From contig JAKAZP010000045.1 in the NCBI GenBank assembly GCA_021815905.1, forward strand, positions 1 to 11,234: 11,234 nucleotides of DNA, read 5' to 3'. Under the pieces are notes generated by a model. That model had not been told where the DNA came from, made no database searches, and saw only the letters and a program-made list of their open reading frames with translations. Positions within the stretch are counted from its first letter, which is position 1. Every line of letters begins with the position of its first letter. Origin of the DNA: Pseudomonadota bacterium (lineage in GTDB: Bacteria; Pseudomonadota; Gammaproteobacteria; Steroidobacterales; Steroidobacteraceae). A program made the translations under genes and the position numbers. Positions 1 to 5,449 of this stretch are shown piece after piece.

Positions 1-341
1 CGACTCAGGGTGACGCGGACCGAGAGCAGGGAGCGCTGGAACCGCGCGCCCGGCGAAAGCGGCGAGCGGACCGCGGCGAGCGCGCGCGCGGCATCGTCGG
101 GCTGGCGCGCGGCGAGATAGGCCTGCGCCGCTTTCAATTCGAAGTCGTTGCGCTGCGACCCCTGGCTCGTCCCGGCGAGCTCCTCGTACATCCGTCCCGC
201 GGCCTCGGGATGCCCGGTCCGGGCGAGCGCCGCGGCGCGGGCGGGCGAAGGCGCAGCTCCGCGCGGAACGCTGACGCACGCCGCCACGATGAAAGTCAGG
301 GTTGCGAGCGCGGCCAGGCGGACGGTCCATCGCACATGCAT
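1..341 (-). CDS. lpoA: LpoA/LppC-like lipoprotein activator of penicillin-binding protein, N-terminal part
   Basis: Only the first 113 codons lie in the window; the frame is open to base 1. The ATG at 341 starts a lipoprotein signal: a short basic N-terminus (His2, Arg4, Arg8), a hydrophobic stretch at residues 9-21 and a lipobox VAAC with Cys22 as the lipidation site. After it comes an Ala/Arg-rich helical region with segments such as AAGRMYEELAG and AAQAYLAARQPDDAARAL, which look like the TPR-like helices of the LpoA N-terminal domain. LpoA proteins sit in the outer membrane and stimulate the class A peptidoglycan synthase PBP1A. Divergence from rsmI is the usual lpoA/rsmI arrangement in Gammaproteobacteria and is the strongest support for the name. 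A weak AAAGG ribosome-binding site lies 10 nt before the start. Another TPR lipoprotein is possible, since the conserved C-terminal domain is outside the window. Confidence 0.72.
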   Translation of the reverse strand, partial: MHVRWTVRLAALATLTFIVAACVSVPRGAAPSPARAAALARTGHPEAAGRMYEELAGTSQGSQRNDFELKAAQAYLAARQPDDAARALAAVRSPLSPGARFQRSLLSVRVTLS

Positions 342-383
342 GCTTGAAGAGCCTTTCGCTGGGAGCCAAGCTAGGAAGCGTGC

Positions 384-394
384 CCGATCATCGG
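384..394. promoter_or_regulatory. small interrupted palindrome in the lpoA/rsmI divergent gap
   Basis: CCGAT-C-ATCGG is a perfect 5+5 inverted repeat with a one-base centre in the 98-bp divergent spacer. It could be an operator or simply chance. I found no convincing -10/-35 pair for either gene in this gap. Confidence 0.15.
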
Positions 395-439
395 TCACGT
401 TCCCGGGCGCCGACGGTGGGGCATGAGGTGGAGATTATA

Positions 440-1345
440 GTGGGCAAGCCGCAGGGCCGTTTGCAAGTCGTCGCGACGCCGATCGGCAACATGAATGACG
501 TGAGCTCGCGCGCCCGCGAGGCGCTCGAAGGCGCCGACGCGATTGCGGCGGAAGATACCCGCCGCACCCTCGCGCTGCTCGAGTCCCTCGGCATCTCCCG
601 TCCGTTGCTCTCCCTGCACGAGCACAACGAATCGCGCCGTGTGCCGGAGATCCTCGCGCGCCTCGCCCGCGGAGAGACCGTCGCGCTCGTCAGCGACGCC
701 GGCACGCCGCTGCTTTCGGATCCGGGATTCGAGCTGGTCCGCGGCGCAATCGACGGCGGCTTCACGGTGGAGCCGATTCCGGGACCCTCCGCTGTGACGG
801 CCGCTCTGGCCGTCGCCGGCCTGCCGGTGAGCCGGTTCTGCTTCGAGGGCTTCCTGCCCGCCAGGCAGAGCGAGCGGCGTGCACAGCTTGCCCGGCTTGC
901 CGATGAGCCGCGCACCATGGTCTTTTTCGAGGCGCCGCACCGGATCGCGGCGACACTGGCGGATGCCGCCGCGGAGCTCGGCGATGAGCGACCCGCGGTC
1001 GTGGCGCGCGAGCTCACCAAGGCGCACGAGACCCTCTATCGAGGAACCCTCGGGACGCTCGCCCGCCGCGCGCTCGAGGAGGAGAACTTCCGTCGCGGCG
1101 AGCTGACAGTGCTGGTGGGGGGCGCTCCGGCGGTCGAAGGGGGCGTGGACGCCGCGCTGCTGCGTCGCGCGGTGGATCTGCTCTCGAAGGAGCTGGCTCC
1201 GGGTCGTGCCGCCGCCGTTGCCGCGCAGCTGACGGGAGCTACGCGCGCCGAGGCTTATGCCCTCGTTCAGCGGCGCACCCGGCCTTCTGCCGAGAATGAT
1301 GCGCTCGATGCCCCAGAGCCCCTCCCCGACCCTCCGGACCCGTAG
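440..1345 (+). CDS. rsmI: 16S rRNA (cytidine1402-2'-O)-methyltransferase RsmI
   Basis: This 301-aa SAM-dependent methyltransferase of the tetrapyrrole methylase fold adds the 2'-O-methyl group to C1402 of 16S rRNA in the decoding centre, in the cytoplasm. The family signatures are clear: VATPIGN (residues 11-17), AEDTRRT, LSLHEHNE, VALVSDAGTPLLSDPG (about 80-95), PIPGPSAV and FFEAPHR, then a variable C-terminal helical part from about residue 225 and a Pro/Asp-rich tail. I chose the GTG at 440 because AGGTGG (426-431) ends 8 nt before it and homology begins a few residues later. The GTG at 428 is in frame but lies inside that site. The ATG at 423 is out of frame and stops after five codons. 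Length matches the usual 280-300 aa. It is divergent from lpoA across about 98 bp, and rnpB follows 49 bp after its stop. Confidence 0.95.
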   Translation: MGKPQGRLQVVATPIGNMNDVSSRAREALEGADAIAAEDTRRTLALLESLGISRPLLSLHEHNESRRVPEILARLARGETVALVSDAGTPLLSDPGFELVRGAIDGGFTVEPIPGPSAVTAALAVAGLPVSRFCFEGFLPARQSERRAQLARLADEPRTMVFFEAPHRIAATLADAAAELGDERPAVVARELTKAHETLYRGTLGTLARRALEEENFRRGELTVLVGGAPAVEGGVDAALLRRAVDLLSKELAPGRAAAVAAQLTGATRAEAYALVQRRTRPSAENDALDAPEPLPDPPDP

Positions 1346-1352
1346 CCGCGCT

Positions 1353-1383
1353 CGCGCAAAGCGGCGGGGTCGACTTTGCGCCA
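1353..1383 (+). repeat. palindromic element, 5' copy flanking rnpB
   Basis: The element is CGCGCAAAGCGGC, a 5-nt centre, then CGACTTTGCGCCA. It contains the perfect 8+8 inverted repeat GCGCAAAG (1354-1361) / CTTTGCGC (1374-1381) with a 12-nt loop. It begins 7 nt after the rsmI stop and its last bases touch the rnpB -10 box, so it occupies the place where a -35 element would lie. A second copy in inverted orientation lies just after rnpB (1791-1823). It could be an operator, a small palindromic repeat unit, or a processing or termination hairpin for rsmI read-through. Confidence 0.75.
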
Positions 1384-1387
1384 TAAT
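1382..1387 (+). promoter_or_regulatory. rnpB promoter -10 box
   Basis: CATAAT matches TATAAT at five of six positions and ends 7 nt before base 1395, the 5' end predicted from the RNase P RNA P1 helix, which is the right distance for transcription initiation. No good -35 hexamer is present at 16-18 nt; that region is the right half of the palindromic element. Confidence 0.6.
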
Positions 1388-1394
1388 GAAAACG

Positions 1395-1782
1395 GAGTCG
1401 GCCGGGCAGTCGCTGCTTCGACCTTCGGGTCGGAGGGGAGGAAAGTCCGGGCTCCGGCGGATCAGGTGCCAGGTAACGCCTGGGGGGCGCGAGCCCACGG
1501 AAAGTGCAACAGAGAGCAGACCGCCCAAGCTCTTGCGGCGCGAGCTGCGGGAGACGGCAAGGGTGAAACGGTGCGGTAAGAGCGCACCGCGGACTTGGCA
1601 ACAAGGCCGGCACGGCAAACCCCACCTGGAGCAAGGCCAAATAGGGAAGCAGCGGACCCCGGCGACGGGGACCGCGGCGTCGATCCGCGCGCGCTTCCGG
1701 GTAGGCCGCTAGAGGTCCACGGCGACGTGGATCGTAGAGGAATGATTGCCCTCGACAGAACCCGGCTTACAGGCCGGCTCCT
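1395..1782 (+). ncRNA. rnpB: RNase P RNA, bacterial class A
   Basis: This is the catalytic RNA that, with protein RnpA, removes 5' leaders from pre-tRNAs. The ends are set by the P1 helix: GAGTCGGCC (1395-1403) pairs with GGCCGGCTC (1772-1780), nine pairs including one G-U. Conserved core blocks appear in order: GAGGGGAGGAAAGTCCGGGC (from 1434), a GCCAGGTAACGCCTGGGGGG hairpin, AGAGAGCAGACCGCC, GGGTGAAACGGTGCGGTAAGAGCGCACCGC read in two halves, GGCAAACCCCACC, GGAGCAAGGCCAAATAGGG, GGGTAGGC (1699-1706) with the GGU that pairs with the tRNA CCA end, GGAATGATTGCC, and ACAGAACCCGGCTTA at the 3' end. Length of about 386-388 nt is normal for class A. The mature 3' end may vary by a few bases. Confidence 0.97.
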
Positions 1783-1790
1783 TTTCAACT

Positions 1791-1823
1791 TGGCGCAAAG
1801 TCGGCGTCCTGCCGCTTTGCGCG
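1791..1823 (-). repeat. palindromic element, 3' copy flanking rnpB (inverted)
   Basis: Read on the minus strand this is CGCGCAAAGCGGC, a 7-nt centre, then CGACTTTGCGCCA: the same two 13-nt halves as the copy at 1353-1383, in the opposite orientation. On the plus strand it folds as GCGCAAAG, a one-base bulge, CGGC, a 5-nt loop, GCCG, CTTTGCGC, giving a 12-bp stem just after the rnpB 3' end. No T-run follows it directly, so it is not an obvious terminator. It could be a 3' processing or protective hairpin. Confidence 0.75.
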
Positions 1824-1849
1824 GCCAGCCGCTCGGCTCATTCGATCCC

Positions 1850-1892
1850 GCGGCCCCGGGAGCGGCCCGGGGCCGCTCATTTGCTTGCTTTC
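1850..1892 (+). terminator. probable rnpB terminator
   Basis: GCGGCCCCGGG (1850-1860) and CCCGGGGCCGC (1866-1876) form a perfect 11-bp GC stem with a 5-nt loop, followed by a T-rich but interrupted tail (TCATTTGCTTGCTTTC). The tail is on the plus-strand side only, which fits termination of rnpB rather than of the converging sspB. The interrupted T tract lowers confidence in strict intrinsic termination. Confidence 0.55.
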
Positions 1893-1937
1893 GGACGAAG
1901 AGTGACTCTTGCCGGCTCACGCATGGCCTGGCGAGCA

Positions 1938-1956
1938 GGTTCGCCAAGGGCGAACC
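1938..1956 (-). terminator. hairpin just after sspB, possible 3' end of the pet-ssp transcript
   Basis: GGTTCGCC and GGCGAACC form a perfect 8-bp stem around a 3-nt loop, starting 3 nt after the sspB stop codon. No T-run follows on the minus strand, so it may mark or protect the 3' end rather than terminate by itself. An overlapping alternative stem (TGGCGA/TCGCCA) uses one of its arms. Confidence 0.35.
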
Positions 1957-1959
1957 CCG

Positions 1960-2382
1960 TTATTTCACCACTCGCAATTGCGGGCGCTTCGGGCCCCCGC
2001 CGCCCTCGTCGGCGGGTGATGGACTCGCCGGAGGCGTCTCGGGCCCCGGCCCCGTATCCTGGTCCGAGAACATCATCCCCTCGCCCGTCTCACGCGCGTA
2101 AACGCCGAGCACGGCGCTGACCGGGAAGCGCACGTGGTGCACGACGCCCGCAAAGCGGGCGTCGAATTCCACGACATCATTGTCGATCTTCAGCCGTTGC
2201 GTCGCGGTATAGCTCAAGTTGAGGACGATCTTGCCCTCCTGCACGTATGCCCGCGGTACTTCGCTTCCCGCACGCTCCGCATCGACGATCACGTGCGGAG
2301 TGTTGCCGCTGTCGGTGATCCACTGATGCATGGCGCGAAGGAGGTAGGGTCGTTTTGGCGGAGCCCTGAGCATGGCCATCAT
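1960..2382 (-). CDS. sspB: stringent starvation protein B, ClpXP specificity adaptor
   Basis: This protein of about 140 aa is the adaptor that captures ssrA-tagged proteins and delivers them to the ClpXP protease. The body matches SspB: RPYLLRAMHQWI, TPHVIVDA, GKIVLNLS, FDARFAGVVHHVRFPVSAVLGVYARETG, all part of the substrate-binding domain. A Pro/Gly/Asp-rich linker follows, then the C-terminal PQLRVVK, which corresponds to the ClpX-binding tail (LRVVK in E. coli). Start choice is uncertain: ATG 2382 lies 1 nt after the sspA stop, but ATG 2379 and 2373 are also in frame and none has a strong ribosome-binding site, so translational coupling to sspA is likely. It is the last gene of the petB-petC-sspA-sspB run. 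The linker is somewhat shorter than in E. coli. Confidence 0.95.
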   Translation of the reverse strand: MMAMLRAPPKRPYLLRAMHQWITDSGNTPHVIVDAERAGSEVPRAYVQEGKIVLNLSYTATQRLKIDNDVVEFDARFAGVVHHVRFPVSAVLGVYARETGEGMMFSDQDTGPGPETPPASPSPADEGGGGPKRPQLRVVK

Positions 2383-2383
2383 C

Positions 2384-3004
2384 TCAAAGCCGCATTTCCC
2401 GTTCCTTCTCGGACAGGGACTCGCGAAACCCGGGGCGCGCGAACACGAGGCTCGCATACTTCAGGATCGGCTGCGCCTTCGCCGGCAGCTCGATCTCGTA
2501 GTGGGGCAGCCTCCAGAGCACGGGCGCAATCGTCGCATCGACCAGTGAGAATTCGTCCGACATGAAGAACGGCTTCATCTTGAACAGGTCCGCGGCCTGC
2601 ACGATGGTGTCGAGCAGCACCTTCCGCAGTTTCGGAAGCTGCTTTCTGTCCTCCTCGCCTTCGATCTGCTGCAGCAGGCCGTACCAGTCGTGCTCGATGC
2701 GGTACAGGGCAAGGCGAAACTGCGCTCGGGTCACCGGATCGACCGGCATCAGCGGGGGATGCGGAAAGCGCTCGTCCAGGTACTCGATGATCACGCGGGA
2801 GTCGTAGAGCACCAGATCCCGATCCACCAGAGTCGGGACGGAGTGATACGGATTGAGGTCGAGCAGATCTTCCGGAAACCTTCCGGGCTCGACGCTCACG
2901 GTCTCGATGCCGATGCCCTTTTCCGCGAGCACGATCCGCGTGCGATGACTCCAGGGGTCACCCGGCGCGGAGAACAGCGTCATGATGGATCGTCTGCTCG
3001 ACAC
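2384..3004 (-). CDS. sspA: stringent starvation protein A, RNA polymerase-associated
   Basis: This 206-aa protein has the glutathione S-transferase fold but is known as an RNA polymerase-associated regulator rather than an enzyme. Visible features are the thioredoxin-like N-terminal domain (SIMTLFSAPGDPWSHRTRIV, VPTLVDRDLVLYDSRVIIEYLDERF), the surface motif PHP at residues 81-83 known to matter for SspA function, and the helical C-terminal domain with DEFSLVDATIAPVLWRLP, ending EREMRL as in enterobacterial SspA. The GTG at 3004 is preferred: GGAG ends 7 nt upstream and the extra residues before MTLFS match the family. The internal ATG at 2983 has no such site. The gene lies 63 nt after petC and 1 nt before sspB. 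A TACAGT in the 63-nt gap (3046-3051) could be a weak -10 for a separate ssp promoter, but no -35 supports it. Confidence 0.95.
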   Translation of the reverse strand: MSSRRSIMTLFSAPGDPWSHRTRIVLAEKGIGIETVSVEPGRFPEDLLDLNPYHSVPTLVDRDLVLYDSRVIIEYLDERFPHPPLMPVDPVTRAQFRLALYRIEHDWYGLLQQIEGEEDRKQLPKLRKVLLDTIVQAADLFKMKPFFMSDEFSLVDATIAPVLWRLPHYEIELPAKAQPILKYASLVFARPGFRESLSEKEREMRL

Positions 3005-3067
3005 GATTCCGCTCCGGCGGGACAGCCCGCATCCTAGGCCCCCTTACTGTAGCGGATCGGGGCGCGC

Positions 3068-3865
3068 CTAGTGGATGTCCTTCCAGTATTCCTTCTTCAA
3101 AAGCCAAGCGATCCAGGTGAACACGAGCAGGAAGAGTATCACCCAGACACCCGTCGCGCGGCGCTCGACCCGATCCGGCTCGCCGACGTAGTAGAGGAAA
3201 TTCACCGTATCGTGCACGAACCGGTCGAGTTGCTGCGGGGTCATCTGCCCCGGAGCGATCTGCTTGAAGTGCTCGAAGACCTGTTCCGGGATCATCTTGC
3301 CGTTCGGCCCCGGCGCGTCCACGGTCCGGTAGACGGCGACCTTCAGTCCCTCGAGCGGTGAGAGGACGTCCGGCATCGCGGAATTCGGGAATGCCAGATT
3401 GTTCGCGCCCGTCGCGCGCGCCGGGTCGACGTAGAAAGTCTTCAGATAGCGATAGAGATAGTTCGGTCCTCTCTCCTCCGCCATGAGCGAGAGATCCGGC
3501 GGCGCCTTGCCGAACCATTTCTCGGCATCCGCCGGTATCATCGGGGAGAGGATGTAGTCCGCGGGCTTGTCGCCGGGCGGAATCAGCTCCTTGACGAGCA
3601 CCGCTTTCGGGATCTTCAGATCCTTCCCGAGGCGCGACCACCTCTCATATTGCAGCGAGTGGCAGCCGAGGCAATAGCTGACGAAGTCACGCGCGCCGCG
3701 CTGCAGCGACGGGAGATCCGAGGCGTTGGCGTTCGCCCGCCAGCTCTGCCAGTTCGCGCCGGATGTCGGTTCCGCGGCCGCCGCGTGCGGGAAGGGCGCG
3801 AACGCGAGCACCGCCGCCGCGGCCCCCAGTACGAACAGTCGGCTCGATTGCGCTCTAGTGGGCAT
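3068..3865 (-). CDS. petC: cytochrome c1 subunit of the cytochrome bc1 complex
   Basis: This 265-aa protein passes electrons from the Rieske protein to soluble or membrane cytochrome c. It has a Sec signal peptide (hydrophobic residues 9-25, Ala-rich end, likely cut near residue 31), the covalent haem site CLGCH at residues 65-69, APPDLSLM at 121-128, the likely axial ligand Met164 in FPNSAMPDVL, and one C-terminal membrane anchor (about 238-256, WVILFLLVFTWIAWLL) ending in a Lys-rich cytoplasmic tail. The globular domain is therefore periplasmic. The ATG at 3865 lies inside the end of petB (11-nt overlap), a sign of translational coupling. Length and domain order are normal for proteobacterial c1, and all haem residues are intact. 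Confidence 0.96.
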   Translation of the reverse strand: MPTRAQSSRLFVLGAAAAVLAFAPFPHAAAAEPTSGANWQSWRANANASDLPSLQRGARDFVSYCLGCHSLQYERWSRLGKDLKIPKAVLVKELIPPGDKPADYILSPMIPADAEKWFGKAPPDLSLMAEERGPNYLYRYLKTFYVDPARATGANNLAFPNSAMPDVLSPLEGLKVAVYRTVDAPGPNGKMIPEQVFEHFKQIAPGQMTPQQLDRFVHDTVNFLYYVGEPDRVERRATGVWVILFLLVFTWIAWLLKKEYWKDIH

Positions 3866-5150
3866 GGTAGACCACCCTGTCGGGCACCGGCTTGCATCGT
3901 TCCCAGCGTGAGTAGAAAGGCATCAGCCAGAAGAAGCTGAAGTATCCGAGGGCGAAGATCCGTGCCAGCCAGACGTACAGCGGCTCCACGGGCTCCATTC
4001 CGACGTAGCCCAGCCCGACGAAGGAGACCGCGAACACCGCCAGCATCACGCGCGAGATCCAGCCCTTGTAGCGCATCGATTTGACGGGCGAGCGGTCGAG
4101 CCAGGGGAGCAGCACGAGCGACACCAGCGCCATCAACAGCAGAAATGCGCCCAGCCCCTTGCTCGGAACCGCGCGCAGGATGGCGTAGTACGGAGTGAAG
4201 TACCACTGCGGATGGATCTCGGCCGGGGTCGACAGCGGATCGTGCGGACCGAAGTTCGCCGGCTCGAGGAACAGCCCGAAGAACCTCGGGGCGAAGAACA
4301 CCACCCCCGCGAACAGGATGAGGAACACGCCGACTCCGACCACGTCCTTCACCGTGTAGTACGGATGGAACGGGATCCCGTCGATCGGCTTGCCATCGGG
4401 GCCGAGATTTTCCTTGATCTCGATGCCGTCGGGATTATTCGAGCCGACGCGCCGCAAGGCGACCAGATGCAGCATCACCAGCAGCAGGATGATGAGGGGA
4501 ACCGCCGCCACGTGCAGGGCGAAGAAGCGATTGAGCGTCGCGCCGGAGATGCCGTAGTCCCCCCGGATCCACTGGGTGATCCCGGGACCGACGGCCGGGA
4601 TCGTGGAAAAGAGGTTCACGATCACCTGCGCGCCCCAGTACGACATGTTGCCCCAGGGCAGAACGTAGCCCATGAACGCCTCCGCCATCAGCGCGAGGTA
4701 CACGAGCATGCCCATGATCCACAGCAGCTCGCGCGGAGCCCGGTAGGAGCCGTACATGAGGCCGCGGAACATGTGCAGGTAGACGACGATGAAGAAGAAC
4801 GAGGCGCCGGTCGAATGGATGTAGCGGATCAGCCAGCCCCAGGAGATCTCGCGCATGATGAACTGCACGGAGCCGAACGCGCCCGCGGAGCTCGGGTGGT
4901 AGAACATCGCGAGGAACACGCCGGTGACGATCTGGATCACCAGCACGAGGCCCGCGAGCGAGCCGAAGAAATACCAGAAGTTGAAGTTCTTCGGCGCGTA
5001 GTAGCCGGTGAGCTGATCGGCGACGAACTCGTCGACCGGCATGCGCTTGTTGAGCCAGGCCCAGAAGCCCCTCTTGGGGGAGACGGGCGTCTCGCCGGGC
5101 GGCAGTGGGTCGCTCGGAGAGCGAAGCTCCGTCGGTTTCGTGCTCGCCAT
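3855..5150 (-). CDS. petB: cytochrome b subunit of the cytochrome bc1 complex
   Basis: This 431-aa inner-membrane protein is the quinol-oxidising core of complex III. It shows the full-length bacterial form with about eight hydrophobic helices. The four haem ligands are present in two pairs: His112/His126 (13 residues between) and His213/His228 (14 between). Other marks are GYVLPWGNMSYWG (161-173), the DPLSTPAEIHPQWYFTPYYAILR segment read from about 304 to 326, and SRW near the C-terminus. The Qo-site motif, PEWY in alphaproteobacteria and mitochondria, reads PQWY (314-317). The ATG at 5150 follows GGGAGG with a 7-nt spacer and overlaps the TGA of a short upstream ORF. The frame is open upstream to 5378, but that part has no cytochrome b similarity. 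The neighbouring Rieske gene petA is missing. Confidence 0.96.
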   Translation of the reverse strand: MASTKPTELRSPSDPLPPGETPVSPKRGFWAWLNKRMPVDEFVADQLTGYYAPKNFNFWYFFGSLAGLVLVIQIVTGVFLAMFYHPSSAGAFGSVQFIMREISWGWLIRYIHSTGASFFFIVVYLHMFRGLMYGSYRAPRELLWIMGMLVYLALMAEAFMGYVLPWGNMSYWGAQVIVNLFSTIPAVGPGITQWIRGDYGISGATLNRFFALHVAAVPLIILLLVMLHLVALRRVGSNNPDGIEIKENLGPDGKPIDGIPFHPYYTVKDVVGVGVFLILFAGVVFFAPRFFGLFLEPANFGPHDPLSTPAEIHPQWYFTPYYAILRAVPSKGLGAFLLLMALVSLVLLPWLDRSPVKSMRYKGWISRVMLAVFAVSFVGLGYVGMEPVEPLYVWLARIFALGYFSFFWLMPFYSRWERCKPVPDRVVYHAH

Positions 5151-5206
5151 CAGGCGCCTCCCTCGATTTGGACCGGATCTTCTTTGTCCACCACGCGTTC
5201 GGTCAT
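5150..5206 (-). CDS. possible 18-codon leader ORF overlapping the petB start
   Basis: The ATG at 5206 opens a short frame encoding MTERVVDKEDPVQIEGGA. GGGAG lies 8 nt before the start, and the TGA stop shares its A with the petB ATG (TGATG). This is the geometry of a translationally coupled leader peptide. The peptide is acidic, has no membrane segment, and resembles nothing I recognise, including the Rieske protein ends I remember. It could be a leader, the relic 3' end of a lost upstream gene, or chance; the same frame is open further upstream without recognisable content. Confidence 0.3.
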   Translation of the reverse strand: MTERVVDKEDPVQIEGGA

Positions 5207-5369
5207 CTGCAGGGCTCCCAGTTTCCCGTGCCAACGTCCGACGGGGCACTTCCCGCGACGCAGGCACTGCGCCGTACCCCGCCACCTCCCCGGCGCCGCG
5301 TCCGTCACCGCTGCATCGCGCGACCACAAGGCGCGCACCTCGCAGTTTAAGGCTCGCCGGGGGCGGCGC

Positions 5370-5375
5370 ATTATA
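5370..5375 (-). promoter_or_regulatory. candidate petB promoter -10 box
   Basis: A perfect TATAAT on the minus strand, preceded by TGTG, lies in a very GC-rich gap between petB and the divergent protease gene. Initiation would fall near 5363, giving a leader of about 213 nt before petB. The hexamer at the optimal -35 distance (CGAAGC) is poor. The overlapping plus-strand ATTATACA might serve the divergent gene. The gap 5151-5449 holds this box, the short leader ORF and nothing else I can recognise. Confidence 0.5.
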
Positions 5376-5449
5376 CACAATCGCCTGTCCCCGCTTCGAA
5401 CGCGCCCGCGGGACGCGGGGGAACCATGCCGTGGCGCGGGAGAGACCGA

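Noticed and set aside
148..426. 92-codon plus-strand frame before rsmI
   Set aside because: It runs antisense through the LpoA lipoprotein start, has no homology I recognise and no convincing ribosome-binding site.
395..1618. 407-codon open frame on the minus strand across rsmI and rnpB
   Set aside because: It is antisense to a clear rsmI and to the RNase P RNA, with Arg/Gly-rich low-information content. Long antisense frames are expected at this G+C content.
1793..1822. The hairpin just after rnpB as the rnpB terminator
   Set aside because: The stem is good but is followed by GC-rich sequence with no T-run; the hairpin at 1850-1876 with its T-rich tail is a better terminator.
5151..5449. 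A decayed Rieske gene in the gap upstream of petB
   Set aside because: I read the minus-strand frames and found no Tat motif, no CTHLGC and no CPCHGS. A short CPVGRWHG string is superficially Rieske-like but lacks the required spacing and residues.
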